Numbered from the stretch's first letter, positions 24,156 to 33,137 are shown. The stretch is DNA of 48,316 nt from DASVAL01 sp035649575 (GCA_035649575.1 DASRJH010000156.1:1-48316); one strand, 5' to 3'. A program made the numbers and translations. Notes: a model not told the origin generated them from the letters alone.

Positions 24156-25403
24156 ATGCGTCTACTCTTCTGCTCCGCTTGCCTCGTCTCGGCCTCGGTC
24201 GCTCAAGTCGCCCCGGGCGAGGCGATCGTGAGCCTGTTCACCAACGTCGCCCCGCTCGAAGGCCTGGCGATCGTCAACCGCAACGGCACGGTGACGCCGG
24301 TCACCAACGTTGCCGCGCAGAGCGTGCAGAATCTCAACTCGGTCGCGCTCGACCCGATCACCAACGCCGTGTGGCTCGGCAGCATCACGCAGGCGCCGAC
24401 CACGCACGGCCTGCGCCGCGCGACGCTGACCGGGTCGGTGCTCGGTCCGGCGACGCTCGTGGCTTCGCTGCCGACCGCGCCGGCCGGTTCGTTCTCGGGC
24501 ATCTCCTTCGACCAGAACGGCAACCCGATCGTCTCGGGCGGCACCGTTCCGCCGGGCACGGGCGGCATCTTCCGCGTCGATCGCTGGACCGGCGCCGTCA
24601 CCAACCTGCTGTCGCCGCACCCGGCCTTGCCGGCCGGTACCGCGAACTGCGTCGACGTCGACCCTGCGACCGGCGACATCTACTTCGGCGTCACGAGCGC
24701 CGGTGGTGCGATCTACAAGCTGCCCGGCCCGTTCCCGAACACGGCGGCGCCCGTGCTGCTCGGCACGACGGTGACGAACGCGACGATCTCGAGCGTCGCG
24801 TTCTGGCCTGCCCACGGCGTCAATCCGGCGCGCGTCTACTGGAACAACTTCGCGGCCGCGAACAACTGCGTCGGCTACGTGCCCGCAGCCGGCGGCGCAG
24901 CGGTGACGGTCGCGGGGGCGCCGACGCCGTGGGGCAGCGGCACCAACTGGATCACCTACGACCGCCGCCAGGACGACCTCTGGACCATCACGGCCGGCAT
25001 CAACCCCGACAACGTCTTCACGCTGACCGACGCCGGCGTGAACACCCTGGTCGCTGCCCTGCCGCCCGCTGGTGCCAACGGCTCGCCTTCTGCGATCGAC
25101 GCGAACGATGCGCCTGCGGGCTCGCTGCGCGCCGTGCCGCAGTATCTGCCCGCGACACCGACGCTCGTGACGGTCGAGGTGTCGATGAGCTGGACGCCCG
25201 GCGACATTGGCATCTTCGGCATCGTCATCGGCGGAACCCTGATCACCTTCGGGCTCGGCATCTTCGATGGTTCCGGGACGCTGTCGGCGAGCTTCCCGGC
25301 CACGCTCTCCGCGGGCTCGCCCGGTGCCTACGCGTTCTTCGGCGCGAGCCTCGGGCTCGCCGGGCTCCAGATCACGGGGCCGCTCGTGTGGCCCGCGAAC
25401 TGA
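24156..25403 (+). CDS. Secreted propeller-like protein
   Basis: A 415-aa protein with GAGGTG eight bases before ATG and a signal peptide (MRLLFCSACLVSASVA, then QVAPGE). The mature part is a string of blade-like repeats: LEGLAIVNRNGTVTPVTNVA, LNSVALDPITNAVWLGSI, FSGISFDQNGNPIVSGGTVP, GIFRVDRWTGAVTNLLSP, CVDVDPATGDIYFGVTS and ITYDRRQDDLWTITAGINPD, consistent with a six- or seven-bladed beta-propeller. The C-terminal 80 residues are a Ser/Gly/Leu-rich sandwich. It is related in design to the protein at 19395 but not clearly a close paralogue. Ligand unknown; probably extracellular or periplasmic. Confidence 0.72.
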   Translation: MRLLFCSACLVSASVAQVAPGEAIVSLFTNVAPLEGLAIVNRNGTVTPVTNVAAQSVQNLNSVALDPITNAVWLGSITQAPTTHGLRRATLTGSVLGPATLVASLPTAPAGSFSGISFDQNGNPIVSGGTVPPGTGGIFRVDRWTGAVTNLLSPHPALPAGTANCVDVDPATGDIYFGVTSAGGAIYKLPGPFPNTAAPVLLGTTVTNATISSVAFWPAHGVNPARVYWNNFAAANNCVGYVPAAGGAAVTVAGAPTPWGSGTNWITYDRRQDDLWTITAGINPDNVFTLTDAGVNTLVAALPPAGANGSPSAIDANDAPAGSLRAVPQYLPATPTLVTVEVSMSWTPGDIGIFGIVIGGTLITFGLGIFDGSGTLSASFPATLSAGSPGAYAFFGASLGLAGLQITGPLVWPAN

Positions 25404-25730
25404 TCGCTGCGTTGCGGCGATGACGAACTGCCATCGATCGGCGCGCCGCGCTGAGTGTGAACGCCCACTCCGTCCCACGCTGAGTCAACGGACGCGGTGA
25501 TCCAGGAGGGGAAGAAACGCCGCCGCGGTGGCGCCGCAACCGCCGCTGTCATTGCTCCGTTCTCGTTTCGGCGCCACGACTCACCCGCGGCTGTCGCGAA
25601 ACACCGCGCTACATCGCTTCAAGTCTGCGCGCGCGTTGCACGACATATCAGGGTCGTGTCGCCGACCGCGGACCGACGCAGCGCAGCTGCACGGTCGGTG
25701 ACCAGAGCAGTCAGAGATGGGAGATCGCAG
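25404..25730. other. Non-coding gap upstream of the vWA-PP2C-kinase operon
   Basis: 327 bases with no convincing gene. An in-frame GTG at 25497 would extend the vWA protein by a basic, domain-free segment, but the good GGGAGA site before 25731 argues for the shorter start. This gap must hold the operon promoter. I see no clean -35/-10 pair and no perfect operator palindrome. Confidence 0.5.
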
Positions 25731-26576
25731 ATGCCTTACGCCGCAGAGATCAGTCGTTCTAATCCGTCGTGCTTCCTCTTCCTCATCGATCAGAGTGCGT
25801 CGATGGAGGATCCATTCGGCTCCGATGGCACCACGAAGCCGAAGGCCGACGGCGTTGCCGATGCCATCAATCGCCTGCTGCAGGACCTGGTCATCAAGTG
25901 CGCCAAGTCCGAAGGCATCCGCGACTACTATCACATCGGCATCCTCGGCTACGGTGGCGACGACGTCACCCCGGCGTTCGTCGGCGACCTGACCGGCCAG
26001 GACATCGTCCCGGTCAGCAAGATCGCCGAGAGCCCGGCTCGCGTCGAAGAGCGCACCAAGAAGGTCGATGACGGCGCCGGTGGCTTCGTCGAGCAGTCCA
26101 TCAAGTTCCCGATCTGGATCGACTCGGTTGCGAACGGCGGCACGCCGATGTGCCAGGCGATGGAGCAGGCGAACAAGATCCTCGACAAGTGGACCGCGGA
26201 GCACCCGAAGGCGTTCCCGCCCGTCGTGATCCACATCACGGACGGCGAGTCGACGGACGGCGATCCGAAGGAGCTCATGGAGCACCTGAAGACGCTGAAG
26301 ACGAAGGACGGCAACGTGCTGCTGTTCAACGTGCACCTGTCGGACAACCCGAACGCGACGCAGCTCACGTTCCCGGACAACCCGAACGACCTGCCCGACC
26401 AGTACTCGCAGCTGCTCTACGAGGGCTCGAGCGTGTTGACGCCGTTCCAGCGCAAGGTCGCCGGCGAGATGGGATTCGAGGTCTCGGAGAAGACGCACGG
26501 CTTCGTGCTCAACGCGGACCTGCCGCTCGTCATCCAGGCGCTCGAGATCGGCACGCGGCCGAGCAACCTCCGCTAG
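25731..26576 (+). CDS. vWA-domain protein of the TerY type (first gene of vWA-PP2C-kinase triad)
   Basis: A 281-aa cytoplasmic protein (no signal). ATG 25731 has GGGAGA eight bases upstream. The single von Willebrand A domain has a complete MIDAS metal site: DQSAS (Asp20-x-Ser22-x-Ser24), a GGTPMCQA threonine loop (about 136-143) and ITDGESTDGDP (about 168-178). Other conserved segments are KADGVADAINRLLQDLVIKC and the DDGAGGFVEQSIKFPIW block typical of this vWA family. In the described TerY-phosphorylation (TerY-P) systems a vWA protein is encoded beside a PP2C phosphatase and a kinase and is thought to be a metal-dependent adaptor whose state is set by phosphorylation. That role is inferred from synteny. 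Confidence 0.88.
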   Translation: MPYAAEISRSNPSCFLFLIDQSASMEDPFGSDGTTKPKADGVADAINRLLQDLVIKCAKSEGIRDYYHIGILGYGGDDVTPAFVGDLTGQDIVPVSKIAESPARVEERTKKVDDGAGGFVEQSIKFPIWIDSVANGGTPMCQAMEQANKILDKWTAEHPKAFPPVVIHITDGESTDGDPKELMEHLKTLKTKDGNVLLFNVHLSDNPNATQLTFPDNPNDLPDQYSQLLYEGSSVLTPFQRKVAGEMGFEVSEKTHGFVLNADLPLVIQALEIGTRPSNLR

Positions 26577-26634
26577 TCAACGGCGGTCCAACCACTCGTC
26601 CTCCGTCCAGGCCTCAGGACCGACAAGACACACC

Positions 26635-27666
26635 ATGCAAGTCGTGGCCAAGGCCTACTGGTTGCCCAAGAAGGGCCACGAGGAGGCGGAGTACGAGGAT
26701 GCTTTCGCGCCGGACAGCGTCACGCTCGAGACGGACCTGTTCCGCTGCGCGATCGCCGATGGCGCCACCGAGGCGTCGTTCAGCAAGCAATGGGCACGCA
26801 CGCTGGTGAGGGAGTGGGAGAACGGCAGCCTGACCAAGGAGCAGTTCGTCGCCGACATCAGCCGGCTGCAGGAGAACTGGCGCCGCGGCTTCACCGAAGT
26901 CCGCCAGCGCGGCAAGCTCGCGTGGTATGCGGAGCAGAAGGCCGAGTTCGGCGCGTTCGCCGCGCTGGTCGGCTTCGTGCTGCATCACGATCGCCACGAA
27001 GCCGGTGCGGACGAGCCCGGCGACAGTGAGGCAGGCAACAGTGCAGTACAGGACGACATCGCAGAGCCAGCAGACAGCGCGGCGCAAGAGGCACCGGCAG
27101 AACAGGCAAAGGTGCCGGCCGAAGCGCCGCAGCTCGAAGTGCCCTGGTGGGAAGCGGTGGCGGTCGGCGACTGCAACCTGTTCCAGTTGCGCGGCGGCAA
27201 GCTGCTGACCGCGTTCCCGCTCACGACGTCGGCGCAGTTCACGGGCGGTCCGTTCCTCGTGTCGACGCGCGGCACCGCAGGCAACGACCTGCTGCGTCAT
27301 CTGCGCGTCGCGCACGGCGACTGGCAGCCGCACGACACCTTCTATCTGATGACCGATGCGTTGGCGGCCTGGTTCCTGCGCTGCTGCGAAGCCGGTGAGC
27401 AGCCGTGGGACGTGCTCGAGCAGGTGCTCGGCACGGCCGATCCGCAGGAGGAGTTCTCCTCGCTCGTGCGCGGTCTGCGCGAGCAGAAGCTGCTGCACAA
27501 CGACGACGTGACGCTGCTGGCGATCCACGTCGACCAGGCGCTCGTCGCCGCCGCCGCCACCGCGCCGCCGCTGATCGCGTGGGAAGAGCCGGCGGCCGAC
27601 GACACCGGCGCCGCGGCGCCGGCCGACCCGACAGACACTCCGCAAGGGGGAGAGCAAGAGTCATGA
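26635..27666 (+). CDS. PP2C-family Ser/Thr phosphatase (second gene of triad)
   Basis: A 343-aa protein starting 58 bases after the vWA stop. PP2C/PPM motifs are visible in order: YEDAF (about 20-24), AIADGATEASF (about 40-50, metal-ligand DG), AVGDCNLFQLRGGKLL (about 178-193), YLMTDALAAWFL (about 238-249) and HNDDVTLLAIHVD (about 287-299), so metal-ligand Asp residues are retained. A 45-residue acidic, low-complexity insertion (about 122-166) and an acidic Pro/Ala-rich C-terminus flank the core. It is predicted to dephosphorylate targets of the kinase encoded next, whose ATG overlaps its stop by four bases. Cytoplasmic. Confidence 0.85.
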   Translation: MQVVAKAYWLPKKGHEEAEYEDAFAPDSVTLETDLFRCAIADGATEASFSKQWARTLVREWENGSLTKEQFVADISRLQENWRRGFTEVRQRGKLAWYAEQKAEFGAFAALVGFVLHHDRHEAGADEPGDSEAGNSAVQDDIAEPADSAAQEAPAEQAKVPAEAPQLEVPWWEAVAVGDCNLFQLRGGKLLTAFPLTTSAQFTGGPFLVSTRGTAGNDLLRHLRVAHGDWQPHDTFYLMTDALAAWFLRCCEAGEQPWDVLEQVLGTADPQEEFSSLVRGLREQKLLHNDDVTLLAIHVDQALVAAAATAPPLIAWEEPAADDTGAAAPADPTDTPQGGEQES

Positions 27667-29837
27667 CTTGGCCAGGCGTCTCCGATTACCAGGAAGCGAT
27701 CCAAGCGCCGCAGCTGTGTTTCGGCGATCCTGACCTCAAGGCGGGTTCTCCGGTGTTGACGAAGCTGGGTCTGCCGCGCCCGATCTCGGGCGGCAACGCG
27801 TCGGTCTACCAGATCCGCAGCGGCAAACACGAGTGGGCGGTGCGCTGCTTCCTGCGCGACCTGCCCGACATGCAGAAGCGTTATGAGGCGATCGACCAGC
27901 ATCTGCGCACCACGAAGCTGCCGAAGGTCGGTTTCCAATACCTGAAGGATGGCATCCGCGTCCGCGGCCGTTGGGTCCCGATCCTCAAGATGGAGTGGGT
28001 CCGCGGCGTGCCTCTCAACGAACACATCAAGTCGCTGCTGGCCGATCCGAAGGCGCTGCGGCGGCTCGCCGAGGAATGGGCAGTGATGATGCGGTCGCTG
28101 AAGAAGGAACGCGTCGCGCACGGTGATCTGCAGCACGGCAACGTGATGGTGGCCAAGGACAAGCTCGTGCTGATCGACTACGACGGCATGTACGTGCCCG
28201 CACTGCACGGCAACCCGAGCCACGAGCTCGGCCACGCGTCCTACCAGCATCCGCGGCGGCAACCGGTCGACTTCGGCCCAGGCATGGATCGGTTCTCGTC
28301 ACTGCTGGTCCACACCGCGATCCTCGCGGTCGCGGTGAAGCCCGAGCTGTGGGCCAAGTACGACAACGCCGACAACTTGCTGTTCGAACGCGGGGACCTC
28401 GAGGAGCCCGACCAGTCGGCGCTGTTCGACACCCTCGAGCAGCTTCCGGACGAGGACGTGGCGGCGCAGTGCAGCGCGCTGCGTGCGGCGTGCAGCGAGC
28501 CGATCGACCAGGTGCCCGAGATCGAGGACGCCGTCAGGGCCGGCAAGAAGGCCCGCAAGCGACTGGCAAAGCAAAAGAAGAAGCAGCCAGCGGCCCCCGC
28601 GGCGCCCAACCCCACCCCGACACCGGCACCTGCTCCGGTGGCGGCGCCGAAGCCGGCCGCCGCACGAGGGCCTGCCGCGCGGAAGCGCGCGACGCAGGCG
28701 CTTGGCGGTCCCACGCCGTCCTGGGTCTCCGCTCGCATCTCGACGCCTCCTTCTTCCTTCGGCCTGGCTCAGGCGTGGCAGTACACGAAGCCGAGCACTG
28801 CCGGCCAGCTGGCGCCCCCCAAGCCCGCCGGCAGCATGCTGCTGTCCTTGATCTCGCTTGGCATGCTCGGCGCCAGCCGGCGCCGGAGGCAGCAGGCGCT
28901 CGTACGCCCCGGCGGCAGGCCCTCGGCCGGCACGGGCCGTTCGCCGGCGATCAAGTCGTTGGCGTTCTCGCTCGACGGCCGCTTGCTGCTGACCGGCGGC
29001 GACGATCGTTTCTGCGACCTCTACGATGCCAAGAACGGCAAGCAGCTGCGCCGCCTGGGCCCGCACAGCCGGGCCGTCACGGGCGTGGTCGCCGCGGGCA
29101 AGGACCGCTTCGCGACCTGCTCGCTCGACGGGCGCGTGCGCGTGTTCAACACCAAAGGCACTCTGCTGGGCTCATGGCCCGGCGCGCGCAAGACGCCGTT
29201 CTTCGCGGCCGCGAGTACGCCCGACGGCGAGCTGCTCGCGTTCGGCATGGGTCGCATCGTCAAGGTGTTTGCCAACAACGGCCAGCACAAGGCGACCATG
29301 CGCGGCCATACCGGCGAAGTGCTCGCGGTCGCGATGACGCGCAGCAAGCAGCACGTGATCTCGGGATCGATCGACCACAGCGTGTGCATCTGGTCGGTCG
29401 GGAACGCGCGCTGCGAGCACGAGCTCGCCGGCCTGCACGACGCGGTCGAGGCCGTCGCGGTCAGCGACGACTGCCAGCTCGTCGCGGGCAGCTCGCGCGA
29501 CGGCATGGTGTGCATCTGGGACAGCAAGACGTCATCGATGCTGCACCGCATCGCCACACAGCAACACGGCGTGCACGCGCTCGCGTTCATGCCGGGCTCG
29601 CGCACGCTGCTGGCCGCGGGCGCCGACGGCGTCATCCACTTCATCGACGCCGGCAACGGCACGATCACCGGAAAGGTGATCGGTCATCAAGGAGCCGTGT
29701 TCGGCCTCGCGGTCACGGCCGACGGCAACGCCATCGCGTCGTCGAGCGCCGACGGCAGCATCATCGGCTGGTCGCAGAAGCCGAAATCCACCGCGACACC
29801 GAAGACACCGGCGCCGCAGCTGGCCGGGCGGCCGTAG
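27663..29837 (+). CDS. Protein kinase-like protein with C-terminal WD40 propeller (third gene of triad)
   Basis: A 724-aa protein whose ATG overlaps the PP2C stop (ATGA). Kinase-like domain at about residues 25-290: GGNASVYQI glycine strand, EWAVRCF at the beta-3 position (Arg where Lys is usual), HGDLQHGN catalytic loop (about 153-160), LIDYDGMYVPAL in place of DFG, then GHASYQHPRRQP and DFGPGMDRFSSLL. This is the atypical kinase type that accompanies vWA-PP2C genes. A Lys/Pro/Ala-rich linker (about 300-420) leads to six to seven WD40 repeats (about 425-708; e.g. SLAFSLDGRLLLTGGDD, VAMTRSKQHVISGSIDHSV, LAVTADGNAIASSSADGS). The propeller should dock substrates or partners. Kinase activity is not proven given the Arg. 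Confidence 0.87.
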   Translation: MTWPGVSDYQEAIQAPQLCFGDPDLKAGSPVLTKLGLPRPISGGNASVYQIRSGKHEWAVRCFLRDLPDMQKRYEAIDQHLRTTKLPKVGFQYLKDGIRVRGRWVPILKMEWVRGVPLNEHIKSLLADPKALRRLAEEWAVMMRSLKKERVAHGDLQHGNVMVAKDKLVLIDYDGMYVPALHGNPSHELGHASYQHPRRQPVDFGPGMDRFSSLLVHTAILAVAVKPELWAKYDNADNLLFERGDLEEPDQSALFDTLEQLPDEDVAAQCSALRAACSEPIDQVPEIEDAVRAGKKARKRLAKQKKKQPAAPAAPNPTPTPAPAPVAAPKPAAARGPAARKRATQALGGPTPSWVSARISTPPSSFGLAQAWQYTKPSTAGQLAPPKPAGSMLLSLISLGMLGASRRRRQQALVRPGGRPSAGTGRSPAIKSLAFSLDGRLLLTGGDDRFCDLYDAKNGKQLRRLGPHSRAVTGVVAAGKDRFATCSLDGRVRVFNTKGTLLGSWPGARKTPFFAAASTPDGELLAFGMGRIVKVFANNGQHKATMRGHTGEVLAVAMTRSKQHVISGSIDHSVCIWSVGNARCEHELAGLHDAVEAVAVSDDCQLVAGSSRDGMVCIWDSKTSSMLHRIATQQHGVHALAFMPGSRTLLAAGADGVIHFIDAGNGTITGKVIGHQGAVFGLAVTADGNAIASSSADGSIIGWSQKPKSTATPKTPAPQLAGRP

Positions 29838-29949
29838 CGTCGTGGTTGCCGGGTCCATGGTCGTTCGAGGCTCGGATCGACGGTAACTTTGTGGTGGCTC
29901 GAGGCGCGGCGCTTGACCGTGTGGTGTGGCGCCGGCACGTTCTGCGCCC

Positions 29950-30780
29950 ATGCTCCCTCGTCCTCGGCGGTGCTCTACGTTGCACCGCTCTACCTCTCGG
30001 CAGGATGCTGCAGTCGGGCTCGCGCTCTCGTTGTTGTCGGCGGTTCCTGTGGTCGCGCAGGCGACGCATGAGCATGCAATGGTGCGCACCGACCGTCGCT
30101 TCACGTATCTCGACGAGACGCTGCACGGCGCGCACCCGGGCGAATGCGAGATGGAGAACTGGGTCACGTGGGAGCGCGGCGTTCGCGGTGACTCCGGCCT
30201 CGACAACTTCGCCTTCAAGCACGAGATCGAGTTCGGCCTCAGCAAGGACGTCGTCGCCGCGATCGACCTCGTCGAGTGGCACACGACCGATGCGAACGGG
30301 GATTGGACGACGAAGTACGACGGCACGGGCGGAGAGCTGCGCTTTCGGCTCGCCGACCCGCGCGAGGGCATCGGCGTCGCATACAAGACCGAGCTCGGCA
30401 TCGGTCCGCGCGAGCTCGAGTGGGAGAACGAGCTGATCCTCGACCGGTGGCTCGACCGTTGGATCGTCGCCTACAACCTGAAGATCGAAGCCGAGTTCGA
30501 AGGCGACAAGACGCTCGAATACGAAGAGGGGGAGGTCGCGGTGCAGCAGGCGCTCGGCGCCTCGTACGAGGTCGATCCGATGCTGTTCCTGGGCGCCGAG
30601 TTCGTCTACGAGATCCCGCCGGAGTGGGATTGGGGCGATCGGCAGAACTTCTTCATCGGGCCGAACTTCTCCTTCCGCGGCAACGAGTGGGCGGTGACGT
30701 CGACGGCTCTGTTCCTCGCCGACGGGGAAGCGACCGCGCCTGAGTTCCAGCTGCGGCTGATTGTCGAGTTCGAGTTCTAG
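29950..30780 (+). CDS. Probable outer-membrane beta-barrel protein
   Basis: A 276-aa protein; ATG 29950 gives a long basic n-region (MLPRPRRCSTLHRSTSRQ) before the hydrophobic core AAVGLALSLLSAVPVVA and a predicted cleavage before QATHEH; the exact start is uncertain and no good ribosome-binding site is visible. The mature chain has alternating polar/hydrophobic strands (FAFKHEIEFGLS, VVAAIDLVEW, GELRFRLAD, IGVAYKTELGI, WIVAYNLKIEAEFEG) and ends LRLIVEFEF, matching the C-terminal aromatic beta-signal of outer-membrane proteins. Many Glu/Asp/Trp residues would face the lumen or outside. A cysteine-pair lipoprotein lies convergently downstream. Specific transport function unknown. Confidence 0.68.
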   Translation: MLPRPRRCSTLHRSTSRQDAAVGLALSLLSAVPVVAQATHEHAMVRTDRRFTYLDETLHGAHPGECEMENWVTWERGVRGDSGLDNFAFKHEIEFGLSKDVVAAIDLVEWHTTDANGDWTTKYDGTGGELRFRLADPREGIGVAYKTELGIGPRELEWENELILDRWLDRWIVAYNLKIEAEFEGDKTLEYEEGEVAVQQALGASYEVDPMLFLGAEFVYEIPPEWDWGDRQNFFIGPNFSFRGNEWAVTSTALFLADGEATAPEFQLRLIVEFEF

Positions 30781-30910
30781 CCAGCTCGCCTGCGGCACCG
30801 AGCGCGCGGGGCGTGCCCCAGCATTGCTCCTCCGCGGCCTCAGCGCTTGCCGAGGGTTTGCGCGCGCTTCCGCAGCGACTCGATGCGCTCTGCCGCGCCG
30901 AGAGCGCGCC

Positions 30911-31192
30911 TCAGTTCTTCGGCTTCGCCGCCTCGGCCGGCTTGGTTGCGGGCGCCTTCTCGGCGCAGCACGGCTCGACTTCGCCCTTGCCGGCCTTGTC
31001 GGCGCAGCACGCGTCGCCTTCCTTCGCGGCGGCTCCGTCCTTCTTGTCGGCGCAGCACGCGCCGCCGGAGCAGCATCCGCCGTCGGCGCAGCAGTCCGAC
31101 GCCGGAGCAGTCGAGTCATCGGTGCTCGCCGCGATCTGATCGCTGCAACCAGCGAGGACGGAAAGGAACAACATCGCGAGGAGTGCTTTCAT
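30911..31192 (-). CDS. Cys-pair-rich small lipoprotein, possible metal binder
   Basis: A 93-aa protein: ATG 31190-31192, signal with lipobox LAGC, then a mature chain dominated by CC pairs: DCCADGGCC, GACCADKKDG, GDACCADKAG and EPCCAEK, five CC pairs in about 55 residues, with charged Lys/Asp/Glu spacers and an Ala/Pro/Lys tail. Repeated CGGCGCAGCACG blocks in the DNA underlie them, so the units arose by repetition. The pattern suggests metal (Cu, Zn or other soft metal) buffering or surface disulfide chemistry; neither is shown. It is convergent with the barrel protein gene. Confidence 0.7.
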   Translation of the reverse strand: MKALLAMLFLSVLAGCSDQIAASTDDSTAPASDCCADGGCCSGGACCADKKDGAAAKEGDACCADKAGKGEVEPCCAEKAPATKPAEAAKPKN

Positions 31193-31391
31193 CGGGGCAG
31201 CATGTTGGAGAGGCGGCAGGCCGCTGGCAAGCCCCGGCATGTGGATCGCGCAAGCCGTCACTCCACTTCCTGGGCGGCGATGCGCTTACGTCCCAGAAAG
31301 GTCTCTCGGATCGGCGTGATTGCCCGACCGGAGTAGCCTTGCGGTTCGCCCGGCTGGACCCGCGGCACTTCAACCTCACTGGAGAGAGACC

Positions 31392-33104
31392 ATGCTTCAT
31401 CCTCGTTCGTTGTTCGCGGTCGCAGTACTTGCTGCGATGACCGTCGCGCAGACCACTGTCCTTCCAACGAGCGCCGCAACCACCGGTGGGAGCACTGCGA
31501 ACGTCTTCCCCTGGGGAACAAGCGCCACTGTCTACACGGGCATGCGCATCATGTGCCTCTACGACAGTTCGCACTTCACCGCAGCGCCGACGCCGGTCAC
31601 GGCTCCGATCCTCATCACCACGCTCAAGTGGCGCGCGAACGACGTCTCGACATCGTGGAGTGGCGGCACCTACAACAACGCGACGGTCAGGTTGGCAACG
31701 GCTGCCGTCGACTACACTGCGGCGTCGACGAACTGGGCCGCGAACGTCGGACCCGATGTGACGACGGTCTACACCGGTCCCGTGACGGTGAGCGCCGGTA
31801 CTGGCGCCGGCTTCGGTGTGCCTGGCCCCTACCACGTCACGATCACGTTGACGACGCCGTTCCTCTACGACCCGTACGCCGGTGACCTGGTCGTGGACAC
31901 CGAACATGTCCCCAGCAACTACAGCGGCGGGTCGCTCGTGGGCTTGGACGTGCACATCCCCAGCGTCAACGCCAGTCGCGTCTACAGCAGTACGCTCTAC
32001 CCCGTTGCCAACGGCGTCGACGCGAACTGCGACGTGATGGAGATCGGCTACCTGCCGGCCACTGGAACGCCTGCCATGAACCTGCTCCTTGGCCAGGGCT
32101 GCATCCGGTCGAACACTTCCTTCTATGAGCACTTCGCGGCGTCGGCGGGCTTCGACCTCGACAACACGTCGCTGATGATGATTCCCACTGGGCCGGGTAG
32201 CTACATCGTGCTCAACGGCGTTGGCGTCCTGCTGCCGGTCGGCTCGATTGCCACACCTGTTTCGCTGGCGCTCGGCGATGACGCCGAAGTCACGCAGACG
32301 TTCACGACCGGCACCTTCCCCGGTACCACGTCGTTCAGGATCTGCTCGAACGGCTACGTGTCGATCGGCACCAACGGTACGACCTCCACTCCCGACATCA
32401 CTGCGTTCCTCAACGCGACGAACACCGCGTGGCGCAGCTGGCACGACTTCAACCCCGCGATCGCGGGCAGCGGCCAGGTCAAATACGAGGAGAGTGCTGC
32501 AGCCATCGTCGTGACCTGGGATGGCGTCTGGGACGATCTCGGCTCTTCACCGGCGAACGCCAACACGATGCAGATGCAATTCTATCCCAACGGTCAGGTC
32601 ACGTTTGCATGGGGCACCATGTCCCACCTCGGCAACGGCCATCTCGTCGGCTACTCGCCGGGTGGCAACAGCCTCAATCCGGGCAACACGGATCTGTCCG
32701 CGCTCGCCGCGGCCATCATCACGCTCGGCGACCAGGACATCCTGCCGCTCGCGCTCGCGCCGACGTCGAGGCCGGTCCTCGGCACGAACTGGAACCTGAC
32801 CACGAACCAGATTCCGGCCACCGGTATCCTCGGCGTCGACATCTTCGGCACCGCAGACCCCGGCGTCCTGGACCTGTTCTTCCTCGGGATGCCCGGCTGC
32901 CAACTGCGCACGACCGTCGACGTGCTCAATGTCTGGCTGGTCACTGGTACGACCAACAACACCAGCTTCGCCGTGCCCGCGTTGCCGACGAGCCTGATCG
33001 GCTTCCAGCTGTTCATGCAGTCGGCTGTGTTCCAGGTGCCGGCCGTGAACGCGTTCGGCGCGATCACGAGCAACGGCGTGAGGGGCACGCTCGGCGACGT
33101 GTGA
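31392..33104 (+). CDS. Large secreted beta-rich protein, copy A of a paralogous family
   Basis: A 570-aa protein; GGAGAGAG lies before ATG 31392 and a signal peptide (MLHPRSLFAVAVLAAMTVA) precedes QTTVLP. Residues about 25-220 begin with TTGGSTANVFPWG and include IMCLYDSSHFTAAPTPVTAP and TYNNATVRLATAAVDYT. Residues about 270-450 resemble a NIDO-like exported domain (FRICSNGYVSIGTNGTT, NTAWRSWHDFNP, VVTWDGVWDDLG, MQMQFYPNGQVTFAWG). A final sandwich ends in TSNGVRGTLGDV. Extremely similar throughout to the protein at 40164. No enzymatic motif; likely a cell-surface or matrix component. A three-base-looped stem follows the stop. Confidence 0.72.
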   Translation: MLHPRSLFAVAVLAAMTVAQTTVLPTSAATTGGSTANVFPWGTSATVYTGMRIMCLYDSSHFTAAPTPVTAPILITTLKWRANDVSTSWSGGTYNNATVRLATAAVDYTAASTNWAANVGPDVTTVYTGPVTVSAGTGAGFGVPGPYHVTITLTTPFLYDPYAGDLVVDTEHVPSNYSGGSLVGLDVHIPSVNASRVYSSTLYPVANGVDANCDVMEIGYLPATGTPAMNLLLGQGCIRSNTSFYEHFAASAGFDLDNTSLMMIPTGPGSYIVLNGVGVLLPVGSIATPVSLALGDDAEVTQTFTTGTFPGTTSFRICSNGYVSIGTNGTTSTPDITAFLNATNTAWRSWHDFNPAIAGSGQVKYEESAAAIVVTWDGVWDDLGSSPANANTMQMQFYPNGQVTFAWGTMSHLGNGHLVGYSPGGNSLNPGNTDLSALAAAIITLGDQDILPLALAPTSRPVLGTNWNLTTNQIPATGILGVDIFGTADPGVLDLFFLGMPGCQLRTTVDVLNVWLVTGTTNNTSFAVPALPTSLIGFQLFMQSAVFQVPAVNAFGAITSNGVRGTLGDV

Positions 33105-33109
33105 TCGCA

Positions 33110-33124
33110 CCGGCAAGTGGCCGG
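33110..33124 (+). terminator. Short hairpin after copy A
   Basis: CCGGC and GCCGG pair perfectly around a five-base loop, six bases after the stop of the 31392 gene. No T-run. A comparable short stem follows copy B at 41891-41904. Confidence 0.3.
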
Positions 33125-33137
33125 GTCAGCGATGCGG

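Noticed and set aside
25497..25730. GTG-initiated N-terminal extension of the vWA protein
   Set aside because: Basic, domain-free residues; the GGGAGA site in front of ATG 25731 and the position of the vWA domain favour the shorter form.
30840..30910. Minus-strand codons after the Cys-rich lipoprotein stop that look like a helical protein end (LGAAERIESLRKRAQTLGKR)
   Set aside because: About 23 codons only, upstream part of the frame is the shadow of the lipoprotein gene. It may be a gene scrap but cannot be supported.
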